Part shown: positions 1 through 8,060 of the stretch, one piece after another | Layout: the number at the start of each line of letters is the position of its first letter | Position numbering within the stretch: the first letter of the stretch is position 1 | NCBI RefSeq assembly: GCF_004359215.1 | Contig: NW_027152031.1 | Coordinates: 1,242,358-1,264,133, forward strand | Length of the DNA stretch: 21,776 nucleotides | Direction: 5' to 3' | From: Bremia lactucae | Taxonomy: Eukaryota; Oomycota; Peronosporomycetes; Peronosporales; Peronosporaceae | Translations under genes and position numbers: made by a program | The notes under the pieces: generated by a model | The model's input: only the letters and a program-made list of their open reading frames with translations | What the model was told of the DNA's origin: nothing | Database searches by the model: none

Positions 1-62
1 CAATCAATATTGAGGCTCATCCTCACGTACACACGCAGAGATGCGGGTCGTGGGAAGGATTT

Positions 63-74
63 CAAGTGCTACCA
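63..74 (-). promoter_or_regulatory. Putative tRNA primer binding site of a family-1 gypsy element
   Basis: Read on the minus strand, the LTR ends in CCTACA. Two bases later comes TGGTAGCACTTG. A TGG-initial motif at this distance is what a PBS complementary to a tRNA CCA end looks like, and TGGTAGC is also how known initiator-Met PBSs of yeast Ty elements begin. It fixes the LTR at 77-584 as a 5' LTR of an element that runs leftwards out of the window. The tRNA identity is not established. Confidence 0.55.
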
Positions 75-76
75 AG

Positions 77-584
77 TGTAGGCGGGCACGTCGTAATGCG
101 GCCACGCTCTACTTAGACACAAACCCTAGCACAGCGAGGAAGCGGTTTAACCTGCTTCTCTTGCGTGCAGTGAGGTAGTTGTGGTGGGCGCGTAAGCGAC
201 CTCACCCAACACACTAAGAACTCTGGTTAAGTGTCGTCAGGGCGGGCGGGAGCGGTAATCCGTCTCCTCGTGCGCACTTGCCAAGTAGGAAGTAGTTTTC
301 AGACTGATTTATATTTAATAGAATTAAATATAAATACCTATTTTTACCAATTTAAATGATATCTCTATAGATATCATTTAATATGTATTGCGAGCGTATC
401 TTTATAGATACCACGCGTAACGGATGACGCTGGGCGTCATCGCTCCTAATGTGAATGCACCCATTTGCATCACATCCACAAGGGTTGGTCACAAATGTGC
501 ACCACACCCGAGCGTTGGGTCTAATTACTATTATTTAGTAATTGACCATCCCCTTAAGTACATCAAGTGTACTTAACGGGAACA
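77..584 (-). repeat. Family-1 gypsy LTR, copy A (5' LTR of an element leaving the window to the left)
   Basis: It aligns with the LTRs at 18597-19083 (same orientation) and 8939-9406 (opposite), sharing blocks such as the CCTACA terminus, the GATGACG/CGTCATC hairpin and the TTTATAT-rich core. On the minus strand it starts TGTTCCC and ends CCTACA, so it has TG...CA ends. Compared with copy B its TG end lacks about 30 bp, so that end is either divergent or truncated. It is full of perfect stem-loops: 352-381 (12-bp arms), 423-441, and one near 535. It abuts an RT fragment at 585. Confidence 0.8.
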
Positions 585-800
585 ACTTAATTGTCGTCTA
601 TTTAGATGACATCTGTGTGTTTTCCACCAATTCGGACGCACTGTTGAAGATCTTCGAATTCTTTTAAGGTTTTTCGAAGTAGAAGTTTTCTGTCATCAGT
701 CTAAATGTCACTTTGGCCGCCATAAGCTCACGCTTAACAACCCATTTGTGTTTGGGTCGTATGAGGTCATTTAGACCCGGCTCAGACAAACGTTTGAGCC
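585..800 (+). pseudogene. Ty3/gypsy reverse transcriptase fragment with YLDD box
   Basis: The reading frame gives VVYLDDICVF at 593-622, the catalytic YxDD box of a retroelement RT. After a frame change, SKCHFGRHKL follows near 693-722; this is the motif typically found about 30 residues downstream in gypsy RTs. The N-terminal RT half is absent because the LTR at 77-584 starts immediately upstream, which suggests that the younger element inserted just before the YLDD box. Several frameshifts and stops follow, so the fragment is dead. It appears unrelated to the RT at 2540-3330, whose box is HFDE. Confidence 0.8.
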
Positions 801-1735
801 GCCACGTGCCAAATTTGGGGCTCGAGCAGAGCTTTTAAAATTTGAAGCAGGGCAAGCGTGATAGACACGCTTACGCCCAAAATTCACGATACTTAGTAAG
901 CTGTGTTGTAAGTAAACTCACTGATGACAAGACATGTTCATCAAGGGCACTGCCAATGGTCCCGTCAAGCCCCACCTCTTCTGTCTCGAATTAGCGACGC
1001 TAAATCAAGCGAATCTATAGCCGAATCGGAGGACTTCAGCCTGAAACGGGTTTGTCCACTCGGGCTTCTATCGCTTAAGGAGACGACAAGTGATCGGAGG
1101 TTCCGAACCAATGGACATATGCTATCTTTAGAGCAAGCAATTCCACTTTTCAATTTACAAGCGAGTGCAATGATATAATCGTTGTCAAAAGCCAAGGCAC
1201 CACGCATTTCCCCACGCCCAGTGCAAACAAATACAGCGATATAATCGACCTCCCGCTAAGAATGACGGAGGCCGCGGGTCCGACAATAGAAACAGTCGGG
1301 GTCTGTAGGTGTGGACCCTTCTACTGATCCAGTAATATCACGAAAAAACTGCATGCCTCTTCATGAAATTTGCTCACAATATAGTCAATATGTGTTACCC
1401 TCATTGCCATGCAAATCGAAAGGCTAAGGATTCGTCACATTTTCCTATTTGAGCGTAGGGCGTTGAACAATTTCATTTCGACGCCAATCGCTAGACGATT
1501 GTAAGAATCAAGTTCGTTAAGCGCGATATACCTCTAACGGGGATGACAGCGCGCCAAGCAACAGACGCATCTGTGCCAGTTTATAAATCATGTAGTTTAC
1601 ATCTAACATACGTAAAAACTGTACAGTTGAACGGCGATTTCATTGTACTGGATTTTTTAATAACAATTTGATGTCATTATTGGAAAATCATTGCTCAAAA
1701 AGTACGAGCCATGGATTAATCGGTAGTATGGAACC
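801..1735. other. Unassigned stretch, no gene supported
   Basis: No retroelement motif or long frame could be recognised. The only structure seen is a perfect 7-bp stem-loop at 854-872 (AAGCGTG / CACGCTT, loop 5) and a weaker one near 1485-1502. It could be the decayed remainder of the RT and RNase H whose YLDD box lies at 599-610. Confidence 0.5.
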
Positions 1736-2190
1736 GATACGATGACTGTCTCTTGTTCAGCAGATGGACATCCGATGAACGTCTTGGAGCGTCCCCAAGC
1801 ATGTACTACGAGTTAGTGGGATGGCCTCACCTGTGGTGCGGTCGTTTATACGACTGCACAAGAGCTCAGTGTGACAATCAATCACACTGTCGATTTAAAT
1901 ATCGACGGCTATGCACAAGCACGAAGCGTGGGTGATCCACCACTCGAATAAGTTTTTGAGTGAATCAAAACAAGGATGTTTGCTTCAAAAGGAATATGCA
2001 AGGAGATTTCAAACCCTTGTCTATAAGAGACAGTGCAAAAGTCCTAGATCGACTGGAGAGTCGATCGTAAAGGACCTCGCTGTGGTTGTGCAACCACAGC
2101 TAGATGCAGTTTGGGAGGATACTCTCGAAATAAAGCTTGAGGAATAAGTCCCCAAGATTCTTAGGTAAGAAGTTTGAAAAAAAACTCCTA
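1736..2190. other. Unassigned hairpin-dense stretch, possibly a decayed protease-RT linker
   Basis: No convincing protein is seen. The stretch carries consecutive stem-loops: 1836-1859 (10 bp with one G-T pair), 1867-1889 (CAGTGTGA / TCACACTG), 1889-1906 (GTCGAT / ATCGAC), 2047-2066 (GATCGACT / AGTCGATC) and 2079-2100 (10-bp arms, 2-base loop). It lies just upstream of an RT pseudogene on the same strand, where a protease and linker would be expected, so a decayed pol segment is the simplest reading. Confidence 0.4.
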
Positions 2191-2199
2191 AAGAAGAAA

Positions 2200-3340
2200 T
2201 TGTGACATTCAATCTCTCAGTAAACGACGGATTAAGAGTAGGCGCTGATACACTTGATCTGATAGCGCCTTCGGAATTAACTTCGGAGATTACTGAATGG
2301 TCAACGCTCGAACCGAAACGGTTTTTCCGTGAGCCGCGTAGTGCCAAAGTCAAACAGATCTACATATATGTCAGAGATGACAAGTACGTGGTCGGCAGTA
2401 GCATTATCTGAGAACGAATAGCTCTGAGCAGCTCATCGATGGACGCAAGTGTCCTCGATGAGTAGACTCGGATTATGAGCTTTACGTCTCAATTTTGGGA
2501 GTCGTTGAAATTTGATCCTTCGTATCAGGATTTGATCGAATTCGATATTGTGTTCCCTAATTCGGTACCATGCGGGCTGCCTAAGGATGAAGGCACTCGA
2601 CACGAGATTGACCTGATACCAGGTTCGAAATAAGTGCGTCATGAAGCAGTGAACACTATCTCGTGAGCAAGTACAAACAATCGACAAGATGTATACTGAT
2701 AGCTTAAAAGCGGGCCATGTAAGGAGTCAACCTCGCCACATTGCTCTCAGACCTTCATCGGATATTGAGCAACAGGAGGGTGGCGGAATCTGCATGCGTT
2801 CGATAAATTGAACGCTGCAACGGTCCCGACTCAAAACCGATAACAAGAAAAGTCGTAATTATTGACAGATGACAAAGCGTACCACCTTTTTGTCCAGGAA
2901 TCTGATGGATATTCTATCAGACCCTCATGCGTGACGATATTATATTCACAGCAGTAAGCACTTCAAACGGTATTTTTTTTTGGCGGTGGCTACTTATGCC
3001 ACATGAGCTTAGTAATACCGCTGCAACATTCAACAGATATGCAATTGCTCCGTTGATATCGGTGCGAGATTTCGCACCAAGTCATTTTGATGAAGTTTTC
3101 GTTCATACCCGAGCCACGACGGACATTTAAATACATCGTGTCCAAAACGTTCTTACACTTATGCTTAATCAAAAGTTGTATAAAAACCTCAAGAAGTGGA
3201 TAATAGCTGCAAGCGAAATACCACTTCTTGGATGCGTCGTGGGTAAACACGGTGTACGGCCCAATTATTAAAAAATTAAGACGATCACCGACTGGCCTGT
3301 GCCAGTCGATGTCGAGGGACTTCGAAAGTTTCTCGGCTAA
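2200..3340 (+). pseudogene. Degenerate Ty3/gypsy reverse transcriptase with upstream linker
   Basis: Pieces of one RT can be followed through three frames: the pre-RT linker (LEPKRFF...VKQIY near 2310-2365), RHEIDLIPGSK near 2600-2632, GGWR.LHAFDKLNAATVP near 2780-2827, then an open stretch 2927-3130 with FTAVST, LLMPHELSNTAATFNR and SHFDEVFVH. In this last motif the second catalytic Asp of the YxDD box is Glu (codon 3092-3094). The C-terminal connection follows (PLLGCVVGKHGV near 3223-3257, LRKFLG near 3320). Many stops and frameshifts make it inactive. Perfect stem-loops recur at 3061-3078, 3190-3230, 3289-3308 and 3346-3361. The identification is secure at family level; the subfamily is unknown. 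Confidence 0.85.
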
Positions 3341-3650
3341 GCGGTGTACTTATATAAGTACTATCAACCTTACTTGTCGACGTTAGAAGAGCCAATAAAG
3401 ACAAGGCTCTTCAAAGTTTAATGGATCACCCCAGAAATTCTTTACAACTTTTTTTAAAGTACTGTCAACACTGTCGGTCCGCATCAGATCGATGACTAAC
3501 ACGCAATAGTTACTGTATTAGACACCAAGGAGTCAAAATATCGTGTCGATAATGACACAAGCTCAGCCTTTGACTAAGATCAACTTCGTTATCGCAACAA
3601 GATGAACAATCTTGATGAAATTTTCTGCAAAAATAAGAAAATCATTATTC
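3341..3650 (+). other. Probable remnant of the RNase H region; not recognisable
   Basis: It lies between an RT ending near 3340 and an integrase beginning near 3655, so an RNase H domain is expected, but none of its motifs can be read. A perfect 8-bp stem-loop at 3386-3412 (GAAGAGCC / GGCTCTTC) and smaller ones near 3545 and 3600 are the only structure. The short distance suggests that most of RNase H and the integrase zinc finger are deleted. Confidence 0.35.
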
Positions 3651-3654
3651 TGAG

Positions 3655-4230
3655 ACCGAAGACGAAGTCCATTGGTATGGACTTTCAATACTTTGCTGGA
3701 ACATGTAGAGGTTGTAGTGGAGCACGGGATGAAGGCCTAGGCTTCAACCGCTGACAAACCTATTTTGTTGGCACGAACTCATACTGGCGAGGCCAGTAAA
3801 AGTCGCGAATTACTTGGAGGTAAGATATTTTATGTCCTCAATGCGCACTAATTGGTGCATCGAGACACTCATATTTGATTTGCAAATGCAAAATATTGTA
3901 AATGGGCTTGACAACACGAGGTATGTCGCCCGCAATGGTGGTCCACGGCGGAGTTTTGACAATTCGTGTTCCATTCACTTGGGACACGATATTAATATCT
4001 GACCACCCTGCAACAGATGGTACGGCAGAATGTCCTCGAAGAGATTCATCGAGGATATCTCTACTCGTTTACGAGTAGGAGTATTTTTTTGCCGATGCAG
4101 AATTTGTCAGCAGAAACTTGGTGCATGCATCAACAAAGCATAAACCGCTCTTTGTAGCTTACGCCATCCACGCATACACACCTTGTAAGAGTAAAATTTT
4201 AATTCAAGGGTGGGCTTGCGCGAGCAACGA
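3655..4230 (+). pseudogene. Degenerate Ty3/gypsy integrase core
   Basis: A possible first catalytic Asp lies in SIGMDF near 3668-3685. The region preceding the third acidic residue is clearer: an F-(D/E)-F-W-like segment then LG at 3945-3990, SDHPATDGTAE near 3999-4031, LEEIHRGYLYSF near 4035-4070, and LVHASTKHKPLF near 4120-4155, matching the stretch after the catalytic Glu in gypsy integrases. It continues the pol begun at 2200. Frameshifts are frequent. Perfect stem-loops occur at 3665-3684, 4033-4055 and 4061-4078. Confidence is high for the 3940-4170 part and lower upstream. Confidence 0.7.
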
Positions 4231-4580
4231 CCGATTAAGCTCCTGCTAATCACACAATGACTCACTAGTCAATGTGAAAAAAAGTATATTAGTATTGATC
4301 TAATCAACATTCAAGAAGAGAAACGCCAAACAACAAAGAGTCTATTGCTGACTTTGATAATTATGATGCCGATGTATTCAGCATCGACAATGCCAATACC
4401 AGTAGGAGCAATTAAGTTCTCAATAAGGAGAAAAATGTTATCTCCGCAATGCGCATCGGGCGCACTGAAAATAAAATAAACAAGCGCCCAGCAAGAGGAC
4501 TCCCTTCCCAAAGGGCAATGGCAAGAACCATCTGCATCGACCACTGAGGGGTCGGACAATGCAGGAGCGGAGTAGGGGCG
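4231..4580 (+). other. Unassigned segment upstream of the family-1 protease
   Basis: One frame reads DFDNYDADVFSIDNANTSRS near 4350-4410 and another gives RPARGLPSQR near 4483-4512. The composition (Asp/Asn-rich, then basic) would fit the gag-pol junction of an LTR element, but no CCHC zinc knuckle or capsid motif can be seen. The boundary between the decayed element on the left and the family-1 element on the right lies somewhere here. No 5' LTR of family 1 is found in this position. Confidence 0.35.
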
Positions 4581-4584
4581 GGAT

Positions 4585-4904
4585 GCCCTAGTGACGCGGA
4601 CTCTAAAGCTACCCATTTGTTCGATAACTCTGAACTAAGAGGTGGTAGCATAGCCCCTGAGGTCTCGAAATTTTGGTCCTCAACCCTGCTGGTCTATAGC
4701 ACTCGACTACGAGGCTATGACCATGTGATGCTCCTGCTCGTGGATTCAGATGCATCACTGAATTTTGTGAAACTCGCGGCTCTAAAACAGAGACCGGCGA
4801 TGTTTGAGTTGCTTTGCCAGGATGGCATGCGAGAAGAGGCGACCGTTCGTTTAGCGAACGGCGCGCTCGAAGTTCAAAGTGCTAGGTATGCAGAGCCCGT
4901 ATGA
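4585..4904 (+). pseudogene. Family-1 gypsy aspartic protease, active site damaged
   Basis: The frame opening at 4617 reads ELRGGSIAPEVS, then LVDSDASLNFV, followed by MREEATVRLANGALEV. This is the retropepsin region of gypsy pol. The D-S/T-G catalytic triplet is D43-S44-D45 of this frame: Gly is replaced by Asp at codon 4749-4751, which should abolish activity. The frame ends in TGA at 4902. Upstream, DADSKATHLF may belong to the same polyprotein, so the Met at 4617 is not a real start. It precedes the linker, RNase H and integrase of the same element on the same strand. Confidence 0.75.
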
Positions 4905-5290
4905 CCTCAGCATACGCATGCCATGGTTGACACCAATCATGAGTAGACTGGCGTACACGCACAGTTGCTGACTCTACGCAGGACACCGGAAAGAATGTGC
5001 GCCTGCGATAGGCGTATGAAACTGATGTCGTGTCGGACACAATTGACGATGCGTCGACGGGATGTCAAGCGTCACCAAGTCCTACACAGCTCGTGGAGAC
5101 TGGAGTAGTGTAAAGGATAATGACAAACTGTCATGCGTCTAATGGTCCTGCACAGAGCCGATAGCCTGTGGCAGTAGATAGCGAGCTGACAAGAAGTGAA
5201 GCGTCGCAAGAACCGGCACAGAGCCTAGAACCTGGTGCAGTTTGAAAGGGTGCGTTAGCCGAGAGATCAACGGCACCTATTTCCCAGTCA
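4905..5290 (+). pseudogene. Family-1 pol linker between protease and RT
   Basis: A Ser/Thr/Pro/Gln-rich low-complexity reading (TIDDASTGCQASPSPTQLVE near 5040-5100, then QEPAQSLEPGA near 5208-5241) is typical of the unstructured linker after the protease in gypsy pol. Two related stretches, near 5147-5174 and 5213-5240 (both CACAGAGCC then CCTG.GGCAG-like), form an imperfect repeat about 66 bp apart. No catalytic motif is present. Stops at several places show decay. Confidence 0.5.
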
Positions 5291-5294
5291 AAGG

Positions 5295-5640
5295 TCGTTG
5301 GGACTTGAAAACGAGTACCCGACAAAAAAGGACGATCGAAGGCATGTCAAAACGATTAGATCGGATAAGCCATCTTTAATCTTACGCAGACGGATAAGAT
5401 GGTTGCTTTTCCATGGCGTTCAACGGAACATCTTACCGCGGGATTGGCGTTTGCGCCGGTATGGTGGTCGCGTTCAGCTTATTGTTAGCGTGAGCCTTAC
5501 GTACACAGTAGGTTGCTGATGTGAGGTGACTTGCTCTCACGTACATTCCCGCCTTGGCTCGCTTGTCGAGGAGCTCATCGATAAAATCGGCTTCGGCAAC
5601 GGCCATAGCCTGGTCAACCAACACCTGAAGCCAAGTTCGA
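5295..5640 (-). pseudogene. Inverted reverse transcriptase fragment inside family-1 pol
   Basis: On the minus strand 5624-5433 reads DFIDELLDKRAKAGM, then a CVRKA segment and NKLNATTIPAQTPIPR, followed in a shifted frame by PLNAMEK near 5410-5390. These are the N-terminal RT blocks of gypsy pol (fingers, up to the first palm strand). The flanking protease linker and RNase H are on the plus strand, so this RT piece is inverted relative to its own pol. The palm with YxDD is absent, as is part of the fingers between KA and HA. An inversion with deletion, or insertion of a foreign RT fragment, would both explain it. Confidence 0.8.
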
Positions 5641-5649
5641 AATCAATTT

Positions 5650-6100
5650 GTGCCCGATGCCTTAATCAATTAGCATATCAGTCTCGGCTTTTAAAAGCCG
5701 CAAAACTGAATTACATTATGCATGACAAGGGGCTTCTTGCAATAAAGTATGATCATGTTAGGTTTCGAGTGCACCTATTGGGATCCGAACCATTTGTGGT
5801 TTATACGGATCAAGCATCACTGCGGACCGCAACAAACTCAGCGCACCTCTCGCCTAGAATGGCAAAATGGGTTACATTCTTCTCTGAATTCAGTTTCAAG
5901 GTGAATACAAGCCGGGCAGGTCGAATGTCTCGGCTGACGCTTTATCGCGCAGACCAGACTTCAAGGCAAGACCAGGACAGTGTGTCTCGGGCTGAAGCAC
6001 AAGTTGATTCGTCAGCATTGTCAGACATGAAGGCATACCACGTGACGAGCTCATTGGCGTCCGAAATTAAGGAGAGCTATTGTCAGGACGAACATTGTCT
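5650..6100 (+). pseudogene. Family-1 gypsy RNase H domain and following tether
   Basis: The frame through 5526-6224 reads AYQSRLLKAAKLNYIMHDKG, then FRVHLLGSEPFVVYTDQASL and HLSPRMAKW, a Ty3-type RNase H. The catalytic Glu of the DKELLA motif is Gly (GGG at 5730-5732). A 1-bp deletion near 5901-5903 moves the conserved KPGRSNVSADALSRRPDF block (5909-5962) into another frame. After that the original frame is open to 6224 by chance. The domain follows the inverted RT fragment, and its first about 60 residues are missing. A 16-base perfect palindrome lies at 5685-5700. Confidence 0.85.
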
Positions 6101-6109
6101 CCTGCTGTT

Positions 6110-6470
6110 GGATCACTTCGGTGGACGAAAGGTCTCCTTTCCATCGAACCTAAAGGCTAAGTTAAGTCGCGAGCCACCGCAATGGCTTCTTATGGCATCA
6201 GCTGTCACATGTTTGACACCTTGAGTATCTATGTCCCTCATAACACAGATCTCAAGCTGGTGATCCTTCACGAGCTCCATGATGCACCATCGAGTAGGCA
6301 TCTGGGCCATGTAGAGACATTATTACAAGCGTCAGAGGAGTACTGGTGGCCACTCTTATATCGATGGGTGGCCAGCTATATTCGCTCCTGCGAACAGTGT
6401 GAGCGCATTAAGCCTGCTTCGTCTAGCAGTGCGCCATTAAAGCCGCTGTCAGTTCTAACGGATGGTTGAA
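6110..6470 (+). pseudogene. Family-1 integrase N-terminal HHCC zinc-binding domain
   Basis: The frame from 6182 gives ILHELHDAPSSRHLGHVETL, EEYWWPLLYRWVASYIRSC and CEQCERIKP. The histidines of HDAPSSRH and the CxxC pair match the HHCC zinc finger of gypsy integrases (the usual G before the second His is R). The preceding part of the tether is in a different frame (5526-6224). The domain runs into the integrase core with a frame change near 6470. It corresponds to sequence just beyond the right edge of the window in the inverted copy. Confidence 0.8.
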
Positions 6471-6990
6471 AGTTGGTCAGTCTCGACTTTATATTTGGCA
6501 CGTGGCCTCACCATATGAGTCGGACAGAGCTCGTCTAGACAGACTGAGCAAGAAAGTGAATTTAGCACCATGTAGCACCACGATCTCAGACAAGGAGGCA
6601 GCTCACTTATTCGTGTATCACGTGTACCGACTACACGGGATGCCGGAGCCCATAGTATCGGACCGGGATCCACGTTTTACGTCTAAGTTTTGGCGACATG
6701 TGCTCGAGCTGCTAGGTAGCAAGATCCACATGTCGACCGCAGATCAACCCCAGGCCGGGGCCAAACAGAACGTGCCAATCCGATCGTGGCGGATGTATTG
6801 CGCACGGTAGCGACTCCATAAAAAATAAAGCAAACAATTGCCTTCGTAGAGATCGCTATAAATAACAGTCCCCACACCAGTACGGGTGAGACACCGTTTT
6901 ATATAAACGAACTGCGCCATCCTCGGACTCCAGCTTCGTTTTTGCACAGCCCAAAAATTTAGCGGGGGAGGGCCCCTCACTACTCTCAGT
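6471..6990 (+). pseudogene. Family-1 integrase catalytic core (D,D-35-E), frameshifted
   Basis: The core is readable through several frames. SLDFIFG carries the first Asp (codon 6485-6487), VSDRDPRFTSKFW the second (6661-6663), and ERAN the Glu (6768-6770). Asp2 to Glu is 36 codons only if one base is restored near 6757-6760, so a 1-bp deletion sits just before the catalytic Glu. The same deletion is present in the inverted copy near 21412-21416. Downstream VEIAINNSPHTSTGETPFYI (6850-6905) closes the core. A further frame change lies between SLDFIF and the 6540 region. The enzyme would be inactive. Confidence 0.85.
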
Positions 6991-7480
6991 GCGAAAGAGG
7001 GAAACAGTTTGTTATGGACAACTATGTCCTATGGCCGACCTCTCGGCGGTGCCATTGGCGAGTATGTTGCTAAAAGCGTGGGCGAGGCCTAAACGCTTTG
7101 TGGATGAGCAATTAACCATCCCGCGAAAAGTACGTGACGCGATGGCAAGCGCACAGGACAAGCAAAAACAATATGCAGACCGAAATAGTCGCAAAAACAA
7201 TGAACGCTTAAAAGTACGGAATAAGTACTATTCAGTACTGCTACCCTACCTAAAAATGCAATTTCTGTACTTCCTGGAGGCACTACGAAGTTATTGCCGC
7301 GTTGTATTGGGCCGTTTACGGTGGTAGAAAAGGTTGGAGACCTAAATTTTAGGCTTACTCTTCCCCCGTATGTGAAGAAGCACTCCGTATTTTACGTGGG
7401 TCGTCTGAAACGGTATGTTGATCCAGAAGAGATCACATACCCCTATCCGTCTAAGGAGACCGATGGTGACGCCGAGTGTG
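6991..7480 (+). pseudogene. Family-1 integrase C-terminal region with GPY/F domain
   Basis: The helical segment RFVDEQLTIPRKVRDAMASA...DRNSRKNNERLKV (7093-7220) is followed, after a 1-bp deletion close to 7230, by the frame LPRCIGPFTVVEKVGDLNFR (7290-7350) and KKHSVFYVGRLKRYVDP (7373-7425). IGPF is the GPY/F motif. The deletion, a missing G between AATAAG and TACTATT, is shared with the inverted copy, where the downstream frame is equally conserved. The frame beginning ATG at 7294 ends at 7533, but that Met is not a real start. The domain contacts DNA and precedes the chromodomain linker in chromovirus-type elements. Confidence 0.85.
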
Positions 7481-8060
7481 AGTCGAGCGTCGGGTCAGAG
7501 AGACGTGGAAGTGAAAAAATTCCAGCCGAATGAATCCTCCCACCAAGATACGGACTTGGAGAGCGAAGATATCACGCGCGTAACGCGGATTCCTCAGCAT
7601 CAGCTTTCCAGCCGGAGTTTCTGCCTTTGGTAACCCTGACGATCCTTCGCGCGGACATCGTGAAGATGCGAAGTCAGTCGCGAGACTTGACTTTCGAGAT
7701 CCCCGATCCGTCGTTCAGCAGCGCTCAGCGACTGGGATAGGCTGCCACGTGTAGGTGGGCGAGCGCGCCGCTCATATCGGATGCCACCTGCCCTGATGAA
7801 TGCTGCTGAGAACCAACGCTTCCTTTTTGAAAGGTTGGTTGCCTACCGCTCCGCGCAGCAGAAACATTAAATCCCCGTCCAGTGGAGAGGAAACCCAAAG
7901 ATTCTTGACTCTTTAAAACTGGTCGATACGCTGCGCGTCGACGTACCGGCCTGGTGTCTGCCTATGAGAAGGAGCACCATTGTCGCTCCGCTAGTTCCGT
8001 ACCGCCCATGATTTCTTTCACACGCAAGCGAGCGGATTTAATTTGCTGCGACCGTTGTTT
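7481..8060 (+). pseudogene. Family-1 pol C-terminal linker and chromodomain, antisense to another ORF
   Basis: After a frame change near 7490 the plus strand reads VKKFQPNESSHQDTDLESED and then a Pro/Asp/Arg-rich linker. A chromodomain follows: NQRFLFERLVAYRSAQQKH (7811-7867), an in-frame TAA at 7868-7870, PVQWRGNPK, DTLRVDVPA, and after one more base loss LVSAYEKEHH (7949-7980). The aromatic positions F, W and the DS(W-to-L) region can be followed. The inverted copy has the same chromodomain with different substitutions. The whole block lies opposite the antisense ORF of 7540-8792. Chromodomains target integration through modified histones in chromoviruses; that role is knowledge of the family, not visible here. 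Confidence 0.75.

Noticed and set aside
4311..4651. Minus-strand frames of 79-101 codons
   Set aside because: They lie opposite the pre-protease region and show no domain, repeat elsewhere or retroelement motif; most likely shadows.
6455..7283. Several minus-strand frames of 62-78 codons opposite integrase
   Set aside because: Antisense shadows of the family-1 integrase; not conserved as an extended protein in the inverted copy.
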